Of a stretch of DNA of 64,000 nt, positions 11,137 to 22,500 are shown one piece after another. The translations under genes were made by a program, and so were the position numbers. The DNA lies in contig NC_064045.1 in the NCBI RefSeq assembly GCF_932526225.1, forward strand, positions 4,536,498 through 4,600,497, read 5' to 3'. Origin of the DNA: Nematostella vectensis. Lineage: Eukaryota > Cnidaria > Anthozoa > Actiniaria > Edwardsiidae. Numbering within the stretch: position 1 is the stretch's first letter; every line of letters begins with the position of its first letter. The notes under the pieces are model-generated. The model saw only the letters and a program-made list of their open reading frames with translations. It did not search any database and was not told where the DNA came from.

Positions 11137-14100
11137 TCAGTCATTCTTCTTGTCAGGCGTGTAGGGAGGTGGTGGCGCATAGGGTGGGTACTGGAAATAA
11201 AAATAACAAAATGTTTATGTTATTTATTGACTGAGCTTGCAGGCAGCACAGGAACATATGGACAGGAGAAATTAGAGGCCTGATAAGTTCACGGCCCAAA
11301 CAAACGATGACAATAAGATATTCATTCTACAGCATTTATTATTGCAAGATGTATGGGAAGTACGGCCCACTCATCAATCCCTGAGAGTATGAGTAGCACC
11401 ATAGCTTTATAATAATTAATTAATAACATTTAACTGTGGGCACAACAGGCATAAACAGTATCTATGAATGTACACTGAGGGCACATGCCCCTCCCCCACC
11501 CCTCCCCCATATTTTACCTGGCTTGCAGGCACATAGACGTTCTGTCCCGAGCTGTAAGCCTCTCTAGCTTTGGCTCCTGAAACGCAACATTATGATTGGA
11601 ACTTGCAATCCTGGTCTAGGAAGCAAGTGGGAGCAAGGGGTCGGGAGAGAATGGGAAAAAGGTCTGTTTCTAGTCCTGCTTGGCTTTGCTAATTATCAAG
11701 TGACAGCTCGGCAGGGGTTCGCTGCTAAATACAGGTATCTAAGTATAGAGTTTTAGTGTAAAGCAAATGTTTTAGACTTTTAATTGAACAGTTACCAATG
11801 AATGGCGGTCAGTTGTTGAATAGAAATACATACTATATAATGACTATAAAAGCCCCAAGGAGCTGTATTTCTTTTCTCTTTTCTTAAAGAATCTTAAAAA
11901 TTAGGGGGGCTTACTGGAAAGAGGGGCAGGCTTATTACAAAATCTATTTTTCTCGTGAGCCAGGAATAGGCTCTAGAGGGTGCTAATTGGGAAGGGGGGC
12001 TTAACAGACCTTTTACAGTATGTGGTGGTTAAATATTTTTCTTTGCCTACCGTCTGGTTGTGGACCACCATATGCACTACTGGGCGGGGCAGAGGGTGCT
12101 GCAGTTCCTGGGTATGGGGGAGGATTTTCCTAAATTAGGTAACCAGAAAGAACATTTACACAAAGAAGGATAAAAGAAAACACTTAATTATCACAGTACC
12201 AAGATGGAAGCAGGGACTGAATAAAAAAAAAAGAAGAAAGAAATGCTTCCCATAAGCTTACCAAGAACAGCATCAATCTACATATTTCTAAGACTAGGGG
12301 ACTGGCGCTAAGCATTCACGTGACCTTCCTGGGTGGCAAATTCAAAACAAAATTATTAAACAAAAAAATCAGCAAACTGCGCCCGTCACACCAGAGAACA
12401 ACAAAAAAATAAAATATTTAAATAAAACTAAACCCTTTCTGGAAAAAAGAATTCTGGCTTTTTTTAAAAGGGTTGAATAAGTTGCTTTTTGTTGCTGTTA
12501 TTTTGCCACTAGAAGCCTGAGCCTGCGCTAGTTTGTCACCCAAACAGTCACGTGATCTCTTAGCGCAAGTCCCATATTGCTCTTATAAATGTTGGCGCAC
12601 TTTTTTCATTTTTTATGTCCAAGTCAAGGGTTTATTTCAAATTTTTATCTCTAGATAAAAATGCTTTTTTTTATAAAGTGCAAGGAGTAAAAATTGTCCC
12701 AGAAGCATAACAAAAAAGCTTTCAATGATTAGATTTTGTGTAAGTTTTCCCTATTTCTCATACAGCCCCCCTCGTTATCAAATTATATTAATGGCAACAC
12801 ATTTAAGCAAGCCATTTATTTGGGGGAGGCCTTCAATTGACGTGGGCTCTTATTTAAGCAATTACAGTACTACATTTGCCAATTGTTTACCAAGGACACC
12901 TGCTTAGCAGGGTCGGTAATGCCTTATTGATTTTCCAATATTTTTTTAATCACTGATGATAGATAAGTGAGTCTTGATATTTGCAAAACATAAACTTACT
13001 GGTGGGTTGTATGGTGGGGGCTGACCCATTTGCATTCCAGCTATCAGAAAATAAAAAGCAGCTTATTAATCAATGGCTAGGAGGGGGAGGGGGCACTGCA
13101 AAAAGCAGAAAAAATCTACATCTACACTTGGGGGGGGGGGGGGGGGGGCTTGCAAAGGGGGTAACTATCAGGCAAGACAGTTCCAAGAACATGATAAACA
13201 AAAAATCAAGACACTGCTTATTCAGGACTACAGCCAGGAAAGAAGGGAGGGGGGGGGGGGGGGGTGGAAATAAACCACCCCACTCAATTGGAAGGCCCAC
13301 TCAGAAAGAGCTAGGAGGGTATTCCTAAATAAAATGTAGTATTGGGGGTAGAATCCCTGAGGGGGAGGGCCATAGTAGTAGCCTGACTGAGGGGGTGGGG
13401 GAGAGTGTAGATTGTCATACATTATCCACTTACGAGTGTATTGTGGGTAGAATCCCTGAGGGGGAGGGCCATAGTAGTAGCCTGACTGAGGGGGTGGGGG
13501 AGAGTGTAGGTTGTCATACATTATCAACTTACGAGTGTATTGTGGGTAGAATCCCTGAGGGGGAGGGCCATAGTAGTAGCCTGACTGAGGGGGTGGAGGA
13601 GAGTTTAGGTTGTCATACATTATCCACTTACGAGTGTATTGTGGGTAGAATCCCTGAGGGGGAGGACCATAGTAGTAGCCTGGCTGAGGGGGCGGGGGAG
13701 GGTATGGGTTGTTGTAGACTGCAAATGCTGCTTGTTGCCCTGCAGGTGCCATAGGTGGGACTTGATTGGGTCGTCGAGCTATAACATCATAAAGAACAAC
13801 AAACTTATCATTTTGATCTTGTGTGTTGCCTTTTCTATGCCGCCTTGTTTTTATTATAATAAAACCCTATAATGGGGAAACTGACACTTGAGACTAAGAT
13901 ATACATGATCAACAAAGCCACAAGCATCAGTACCTGAAGTAATCCTATACCTGGGAGCCACCTGGTTATTGTACATTTTTATTATGCTATGCTTCATACC
14001 TGTTTGCACGGCTTGTCTGAAGTGCTCTGCAAATTCTATTGCTCCTCCACTGTTAAACATGATTCTGAATGAGCCCCTTCCCTGCCAGCCACCTGTCAAG

Positions 14101-15326
14101 ACATGATCAAGGAATACCGTGCACAAATGGAGAAGGCTCACATTCATATTTTTGGATGAAAGAAGGTGGAACATGGCAGGAGAAGAGCAACCAATAAAAC
14201 AACTGTCCCTATACATAGACCTAGCAAAAGAAAAGTCATATGGTGATTTCCTGATTTACAACAAAAATTACTATTACAACATCAAAAAAGGGAGCAAAAA
14301 TAGCAAGTCTTGACTAACTTATAGGTTAAAAGCAGTTTATACTCCCTTTCCACAATGCTGGCCACACCCCTGTCGATAAAAACCCCTAAACCCATAGCAA
14401 AATGTATTGGTATTTGTGTCTTCTAAAGAATTCTCATTTGTTCAAGATAGTAAGCTGAATTACCTTCTGGTTCTGAAATGACATCTCCTTTGATGTAATT
14501 AGCTCCAAAAATAGGCTGTTTAACCTGGCCCAACACATAGGATTTAGGAATGTGTACATTTTAACAATGAAATCCTATCCCAATTCCATCCACAGTAGCA
14601 GCAACTTGATGTTTAATTGGGGATAATAATAAACAAGTTAGTTTACAAAGAAAAACAAATCATAATGTGCCCAGGAATCTGTACTCAGCTATAAACAAGA
14701 TGATCCGGTCATCATGATAATAATGTGCCCTAAGAAAATTTATAATACTTGAAAGGTGACCATGATTATGTTTTGTAGGGTAATTATACATCATATACTT
14801 GGTATGCTGTCATTTACCTTTCAAAATAAAGATGGAGTAAAAAGGTGAGAAATATCTTACCTCAACTCCGCGAATGCTCTGGAAATTCATTGAAAACGAC
14901 CCCACATTACAATTGGAGTTAAGAGCGAAGATTACCTAAGAATATAACGAAATGTCAGAGTAACATCATCTCGATTTTAATGTCGCCATCTTGAGTTAAT
15001 TTATTCATTTGCAAGGTACGCAATTAGAAAGCAAGAAGTGACGGCAAGCTCAGAAGGTAGAATCTAGAGAAATATTGGTATTTACTGATTTCCTACCCTA
15101 TTTGTAGATATAAAGATGTTTCCTTTCCTTGATCCTTTAAGAAAACCGGGTACTCCATCCCCTTCCAGTTCGAATTGAACATCATCTTGGTGGTACACGA
15201 CGCTAAAACACGAAAAAACTAGAGTTAAATCGGAATATTATCGATGTAAATAGTGCAAAGACTGACTTACTAGTCTCCATGTAGTGTTAGCCGTCCTCCA
15301 CTGCACTCGATTTTGTTAATAGACAT
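11137..15326 (-). CDS. WBP2: WW domain-binding protein 2 (GRAM domain, PPxY tail)
   Basis: Ten exons on the minus strand: 15326-15271, 15202-15097, 14935-14861, 14524-14464, 14092-14000, 13778-13632, 13040-13000, 12129-12051, 11576-11518 and 11190-11137. All phases agree and give 256 residues, close to human WBP2 (261). Residues 1 to about 115 form the PH-GRAM domain, with the family stretch KQPIFGANYIKGDV followed by a GGWQG segment. The tail is rich in Pro, Gly and Tyr and has PPPY motifs ending at Y190, Y199 and Y249, which bind WW domains of partners such as YAP or NEDD4-type ligases. WBP2 acts as a transcriptional coactivator and adaptor. The last bases of exon 6 lie in a 99-bp repeat array (separate entry), so exon 6 could be longer in some transcripts. 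It is head-to-head with DMC1. Confidence 0.92.
13129..13148 (+). repeat. Poly-G tracts in WBP2 intron 6
   Basis: A run of about 18 G at 13131-13148 and another of about 14 near 13250-13264. Low complexity with quadruplex potential; lengths are assembly-sensitive. Confidence 0.8.
13346..13712 (-). repeat. 99-bp tandem repeat spanning WBP2 exon 6 end and 5' splice site (about 4 copies)
   Basis: The marker GAATCCCTGAG (plus strand) occurs at 13351, 13450, 13549 and 13648, a strict 99-bp period. Read on the minus strand each unit codes for GYYYGPPPQGFYPQYT, then a GTAAGT donor, then a further in-frame stretch ending in PPPPQ. Since 99 is divisible by three, the array stays open in one frame: retention would add 33-residue repeats. 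Alternatively a 48-nt exon and a 51-nt intron can be drawn per unit (acceptor CAGTCAG) in matching phase. The copy at 13346-13380 lacks the donor. Confidence 0.85.
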
Positions 15327-16024
15327 TTTTATTGTGAATTTTCTCAGATAAATGTCGAAACTTTCCCTTCGGAATTGATGTATTTTCAGATTACGTCATG
15401 GAAAACTTGCCCGTTACAGGTCTCCACGGTAAATATACCACAGGCAAACCGCAAAGACTCAGTAACAAGATAAAAATAAAAATGTCTGTAAAATGTTATA
15501 ATACCAATTCTTTGGTAGATACGAAAATTAGATTTTGAAGCTCACGCAGTATTAGTCAAGAATCATAAAAACATGTTTACATTTTCTTAAGTCTTTCATT
15601 GCCATAACGCCCTGAGACGCCTGTAAAATATAGGCGTAACTCCAAAACGTCAAAAATGTAAACTAAACATCACCAGACCCGGATACTCATAGATTCATCC
15701 AAGGCATGTACGACCTTCAAAAGCGCATCCAAGCAATGTCAATTAACGTCCCGTGGAGATAATGCAAAGGCACAAAATATTTCTTTTTGTTCTTTCGGGT
15801 TTGATCAGATTTTATCAGAAAAATCCGCCTTCTCCGCAAAACTAAGAGAATACACCACAACTCTTTAAATAAGTTTATAAATCAGCAAAGGATTGTTATT
15901 GTAAATAGTTTCGTCAAAAATTTTGCTGTAAACAGATTTGTAAATAGCTTTTATTAATTTTGTTTCTGTTGAGGGCCATGCGTACATTATCATTGTGATA
16001 TTAAGTGAATCCCTCATTAAAAAA

Positions 16025-16068
<44 letters not shown>

Positions 16069-16506
16069 CCCTCCCCCAGAAAAATTCGCACCCCCCCCCC
16101 CCCCCAAGAAAAATCCTGGGTCCTGGCCTGACGTCTGTGGTGACTGTTTTGAAGATTTGGAAAAAGCGCGGGAAGATTTGGCGCGAATTTCAAATGCGGC
16201 GCGCGAGCTGCGAAACGAAAAAAAATATTCAAGAAAACATCCCGTTACTGCTAGAAAGAAGAAACAAACAGTGCGACAAACTACAAAAATTATCCGTCTT
16301 ATCCGAGGTAAAATAGTAAGAACTCCTTTAAAAAAATAACATCAATTTAAACAAAGAGAACGAATCAGATGTCGCTGTTTTTACAGCATGAATAGAGAAG
16401 ATCGCTTCTCTGAAAACTACGACAGTTGTCGTTTTTCCGGTATTCTTTGTTTCTTCTAGTAACATTTTAATCTTTTTCCAGCTGCTAAGGCCGATACTTT
16501 ACCAGA
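15327..16506. promoter_or_regulatory. Shared intergenic region between divergent WBP2 and DMC1
   Basis: About 1.2 kb separates the two start codons. It contains a (TC)n microsatellite at about 16028-16066 and a poly-C run near 16091-16106. A probable untranslated DMC1 first exon ends at a GTAAAA donor near 16309, with an acceptor TTTTTCCAG just before 16480. No TATA box was recognised. Confidence 0.5.
16028..16066 (+). repeat. (TC)n microsatellite
   Basis: About 19 uninterrupted TC dinucleotides followed by CCCCCTCCCCC, upstream of the DMC1 coding start. Confidence 0.95.
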
Positions 16507-19500
16507 ATGCTTCATGCAGAAGACCAGGTTGTTGAGGGGGATGAACTTGGCGAAGAAGAAGAGGTGGGAGTTTAGGACAACATTTCAAAATATGATTTTA
16601 TTGACTTGAAAATTTCAATTTTTATTTTATTTTTTAGGACTCTTTCTACCAAGATATTGATATGCTCCAATCCCATGGCATTGTGAGTATTCTTTAAAGA
16701 TATTAAGAGAACTTTTTATTCTTGTTTATGTGTTAAAATAACTTTACCTTTTTTTCTCTATGAAAGAACGTGGCCGATATCAAAAAATTAAAAGCAGCGG
16801 GAATAAATACCATAAAGGTAAGCTTATATTACATGGATCCTGGATGCTCTTGCTAGTGAATGAATAGCACAAGAGAATAAAGAAGTACTTATGTATTTTA
16901 TTTTTTAGGGAATACAAATGACGACACGACGAAAGCTTTGTCAAATTAAAGGAATTTCTGAGGCAAAGATGGAAAAAATTAAGGTAACAAATTGAAACTT
17001 TGATTTAAAAAAATTGAAGAAAATCATTTAAGTTATTTTTTTTATTTCTTTTGCAGGAAGCTGCAGCAAAATTAAGTGTAAGTAGAAAACATATCTGGGA
17101 AGTCACTAAATTTAGCCATATACATTGTTGGTGACTGTCTATCCTTCTGTATTTTTTTACCCCTTTACAGGCGCGTTTACAGGGGGATTCGCGCACACCC
17201 TACCGCCTACCGCCTGAATCTTCAAGTACTAGGCTTTTTCCATATGATACCTATCTATGACCAACCACCCCCATCCCCCCCCCCTCGGCAAATCCTGGGA
17301 AAGCGCTTGCTTTATCTAGCAAATTATTTGGAACTGGGGTCCCTGTGGATGATTATGTTGATAATGATTGATAAGAATGATGCTGATGTCATTGTAATTG
17401 AACCGATGTTCAAGTCATTAAACCATATCCTGATGATGGTTGGGATGCCAAATTTAAGTATTTTTTTTTAATTTTTTTTTTACCTTTAGAGTGCTGGCTT
17501 TGTGACAGCTCTTGAGTACAGTGACCTACGCAAGCTTGTTTTTAGGGTGTCTACTGGCAGCACTGAGCTAGAGTAAGTTTGCACGTTGTGGACCTCCCCT
17601 CATTCCATAAAAAGTCCTAAAAAGAGCACCAAATCTTATCTAACATTATCCCTGTAAGAAGAGGATAATAAGAAGTTTTGTAGACGTTTATTCAACGGTG
17701 AAACGAGCCATGAGTCTTGCACAATCTATATCGGTCCTGGGTCACGTTCTGAGCACGTGCTCTGTCACGCAACTTGTCACATCTTCCCTCTTTTAACAGT
17801 AACGCTAACGGTTGGTTAAAACAACATTATAATAATCAAAGGGTAAAAATCGAAATTTTACAACTAAAATCATACGATGGATTATTACTAATGTTCAGTG
17901 TCCTAACAGTTTCAATGTTATTTTGGCACATAGTCTTTGAGCCATGCAGGAGGCTTCACCTCCCGCCGAGGCCTTGTTATAGCCTGTGAAGAATCTGGTG
18001 GCATGGCAACCTGGCTGGGTTGCTGCTGAGCATCATCGGGTTCTGGTGATTCCAGAACATCAGGTACTTGGCTGTTTGTTTCTCCAGTGCTGATCAACTG
18101 TCGGCGGTTTCGTCGGTAGGTGGTACCTTCAGTCTCGACGTTGTAGCTCCTAGGTCCGGCTTGACCTAAACACGTACCAGGCGTCCACGTGTCTTGTCCT
18201 GGTAGCTTCATGCGCACAGTTTCGCCGACAGCAATGGGCTCCAGGGGCTTGCTGTGCTTATCGTAATAAAACTTCTGGCGTTGCTTGGTACCTATCAACT
18301 TCCTGGTGTCCTCTTCAGTGTTGTAGCTAGGCTGTAGTAGGGAACCAGCCACAGGGAGAAGTGTTTTGCATCGACGTCCGAAAAGGCGCTGGGCCGGGCT
18401 AGTTCCGATTCCAGCAGTCGGAGTATTCCGCCAGTCGAGAAGTGCTTGGAATTCTGACCCCCGGAATGTCTTGCATTTTTTAAACAGCCTCTTTACTGTC
18501 TGTACAGCATTTTCCGCTTTCCCATTTGCTTGGGCATATCTTGGGGATGACGTCTTGTGTTCGAACATCCAGGTCTTGGCAAATACACTAAACTCCGCTG
18601 ATGCGAACTGCGGTCCATTGTCGGTTATAAGGGTGTCTGGGATGCCAAACCTGGCAAATATTGCCTTCAGCTCCTTTATTATTGCTCGTGACGTCACTGT
18701 GTTAAGCCGGGCCACTTCTATGTAGTTGCTGAAGTAGTCACTGACCACTAGCAGTGTTCGGTTGTCGAGCTCACAGAGGTCAGCTGAGACCTTTCCCCAA
18801 GGTCGAGCGACAAACTCATGTTGGAGAATTGGCTCCTTTCGTTGGCCACTGCGATGAGTCAAACATACTTCGCATTTTGTGATGTACTCCTTCAACTCGA
18901 CAGTCATCCGCGGCCAGAAAAACGTGTCTCTTGCTCGTCTTATGCAGCCTTCTATACCGATGTGGGATGAGTGTGTCTTTTCCATAAGCTCCTTCCTCAG
19001 GGCTCTAGGAACCACCAACTGTTGGCCTTTAAAGATGAGTTCTTCTTGGACAGTTAGCTCGTCTCGAATATCAAAGTAAGGATGCACGCACTCCGGCAGG
19101 TCTGTTTTGCTCTCTGGCCAACCTCTCTTTATAACCTCTCGAAGGTTTTGTTGCACCGCATCATCTACTGCTGCATTTTTGAGTTGCTGCCAAGTCTCTT
19201 CTCTCACTGGCATCCATGATCGATGGTCAATCTCCTCCAGCTCCCTGGTACACTCCCAGGCGTTGACTTCGGGTAGGTAAGCTCTGCTTAGGGTGTCAGC
19301 CAAGTAAAGATCTTTGCCTTTCTTGTACTTCACATTGAGACTGTAACTCTGCAGACTCAGCAGCATTCGTTGTAGGCGTTTCGGAGCAGTCGCCAGAGGT
19401 TTGATGAAGATTGGTTCCAAAGGCTTGTGATCAGTCTCGATGTTGACGACTTCGCGGCCGTAGACGTACGTATGGAAACGGTCACACGCAAAAACAATCG

Positions 19501-22500
19501 CGAGCAGCTCCTTCTCAATCTGTGCATAACGCGTCTCAGCGGGCGTGAGTGCACGTGATGCGTAGGCTACTGGTTGGCCATTCTGTAGTAATGCGGCACC
19601 CAATCCGCTCTGCGACGCATCGCACTGAAGTGTAATCTCCTCGTCTAGGTTGTAGTACCGCAATACTGGAGTGACTGTAACGGCATCCTTTAGCTTTTCA
19701 AACGCAGACTGTTGCGCATCATCCCAGATGAACTGCACGTCGCTCTGTGTGAGATCCCTCAGCGGCTTTGTGATGTCTGACAGCTGGGGCAGGAACTTTG
19801 CAAGGTATTGGGCTAGGCCTAACAGACGCTGTACCCCAAGCTTGTCGGTCGGTGAGGGCATGTCCACAATTGCTCGCACTTTAGCAGGGTCGACTTTAAG
19901 TCCCTTGTCAGTTGCTATGTGGCCAATGAAGAGTAACTCTGATTTCCTAAGTCTCATCTTGTCGGGATTCAGGTGTATGTCCCGTTGATCACAACGGTTT
20001 AGGAATGCCAGGAGGTTCCTGTCGTGATCCGCCGTTGCCTCCTCGTAGCTCTCGCCATAGCCCACTACCAGGAAATCATCAGCAACAACTTCGGTTCCAG
20101 TCAGACCTTCGGCAAATTCATGCATCTTTCTTTGAAACACTTCTGGTGCTGAGGAGATCCCGAAAGGCATTCTCTTCCATCGGTATCGGCCAAACGGTGT
20201 ATGGAAAGTTGTTAGATAGGTCGACTCTTCCTCTAGCTGGACGTGCCAGAAACCGTTGCGGACATCCAACAACGTGAACACCTTGGCACCGTGTAATCGT
20301 GTTGCAACCTCTTCTATGGTTGGTAGGGGATAGTTTTCCCTCTGGATGGCTTTGTTGAGATCCTTTGGGTCTAGGCATATTCGCAGTTTTCCATCTTTCT
20401 TGGGAACTACTACCATAGAGCTGATCCACGAGGTGGGTGTGGTCACCGGTGCTATTATCTCTTTGTCCACTAGATCATTCAAGGTTTTCTTGAGCTGGGG
20501 TCTTAGGGCTACTGCAACTCTACGTGGTGCGTGTTGTACTGGTTGAGCGTTTGTGTCTAGTCTGATGGTGTATTCTCCATCAAGTTTGCCAACCCCGTCA
20601 CTGAACACTGCTGGGAACTTAGCCAATATTTCTTCTCTTGTTAGTGCAGCTCCTGGTTTGGGGTCAACGGTGAACACTGTCGCTCCATCTGTCTGCGGTT
20701 TGTGAAACTGGTCGTTGTCATTGTACTGTATAATGTTCATGCCAAGGCATGCCTTACGCCCCAGAATCGGGCGGATTTCATGGCTGTCAACAAGGCGACA
20801 ATCCAGCTGGCACGATACATGGTTTCTCCACACTCTAATGGTGACATGCCCGACGACTTTGATCTTTGATCCCCCATACGCCACTAAGGACGTTTGCACG
20901 GGTTTCACTTTTACTAGCTTGTGGTCGTTACACGCCTGCTTGTATATGTGCACTGGCAACACATTGCATTGTGCACCAGTATCAGGTTGGAAACGGATGA
21001 AACTTCCAGACTCTGATTGAAATGTGACCAGCTGCGAATCATCCAACCAGACGGCCAATACTTCCTCCGTTTGATATGTCTCCTCAGGATACATATCTGT
21101 TTCTTCGACTTCGGTAGCCTTGACTTCCTGTTTGCATCTATTGGCAAAGTGATTTTTCGCTCCGCACTTCCGGCAGTCCTTTCCTCGTGCGGGACACGAT
21201 TCCTGATTTGCCATATGTTGGTATCCACAGTTGTCACATTGTTTGCCTTGACCTCGTTGCTTTCGCCGATAATTTTTGATGTTGGGTTTCTTCGACTCGA
21301 ATTTACTCACGGCATTGACGTCTGTCTCAGATGTATCTTTGACTATTTTCATCTGAGCAAGCATACTCTCAGCCGCTCGGCAAATTTCATCTGTTTTCGC
21401 TAGTGTTAATTTGGACTCGCGTAACAACCTTTCTCTGACCTTCGTGTCATGTATTCCAAATAACAACCGATCTCGAAGTATTTCGTCTGGCGTAATCGTA
21501 TCAAACTCGCAGGACTCGGCCAATTTTCTCAGCGCTGTTCTATAGTGCTCGTAGGACTCTCCAGGCTCTTGCATTCGCTGGTTGAAACGGAATCTTTCGA
21601 ACGGCACGTTCTTTCTTGGTTGACAGTACTCGGCGAATTTCTTTATGACAGGCTCTATCTTGTCTGTCTCTCCTTCGGTCAGGGTAAATGTCGAGTAGAC
21701 TTCTCTCGCCTCTTCACCGATAACTGTTAGCAACGTAGCTACTTGTACGGCTTCAGCTTTCTCGTTCAACCCAGTCGCCAACGAGTAGTTTTTCCAAGCG
21801 AGCACAAATCGCTTCCATTTGTCAGCAGCATTGCTATTGTGTATCTCCAGCGGCGCCGGCGGCGGTAAGACATATCCTGAGGCCATAGTTAACCGCGGCC
21901 ACCATGTAAGAAGAGGATAATAAGAAGTTTTGTAGACGTTTATTCAACGGTGAAACGAGCCATGAGTCTTGCACAATCTATATCGGTCCTGGGTCACGTT
22001 CTGAGCACGTGCTCTGTCACGCAACTTGTCACAATCCCATCCTCCAGTCCCACCTTCCTAAGATCAGGCCAATATTTGTAGAAGGGCTGTGAATTCTAAG
22101 ATGCAACATGCACAAATAGCCTAAGATCTTGCTCTTTTTAATAGGAAAAAAATTTTTTTTTATGGCTGAAGGGGGGTGCACATGCCCATCCCTAGCTATG
22201 TACCTGTCTAACTAATATTCCCTGCCATTCTGATAATAAATCCAGGCCCGTACCCAGGGAAGGGGGGGTGCAGGGGGTGCGAATGCAACGGAACTACACA
22301 ATTTCGGGACCCAGAGAGCGCGTTTAAAAATCCGAGGTTCTGAGGTAAAATTTTGAAGAAAAAAACGAGACTCCGACACTTGCGTAAAAAACAATTTTCT
22401 AAATTTCTTGGTACCTATTGCTTCCCCTAATCTTATCATATATTTTCAGCAAACTTCTTGGAGGTGGAATTGAAAGCATGGCGATCACAGAGGTTTTTGG

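Larger units (their letters stand above)
17653..22033 (-). mobile_element. Complete Ty3/gypsy LTR retrotransposon in DMC1 intron 6
   Basis: The element is 4381 bp, flanked by the 5-bp duplication ATCCC (17648-17652 and 22034-22038). Its 129-bp LTRs read as identical in both positions, which implies a young insertion. It runs antisense to DMC1. In element orientation the 5' LTR is followed at once by a primer-binding-site-like TGGTGGCCGCGG and, a few bases later, by the start codon. A purine tract AAAAGAGGGAAGA abuts the 3' LTR. There is a single open frame and no env. Confidence 0.96.

Noticed and set aside
13070-13328. Gly- or Pro-rich frames over the G-tracts of WBP2 intron 6
   Set aside because: Products of homopolymers; they do not connect to the WBP2 exons.
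15865-16339. Leu/Ser-rich frames over the (TC)n tract
   Set aside because: Microsatellite translation; the region is the DMC1 upstream or 5' UTR region.
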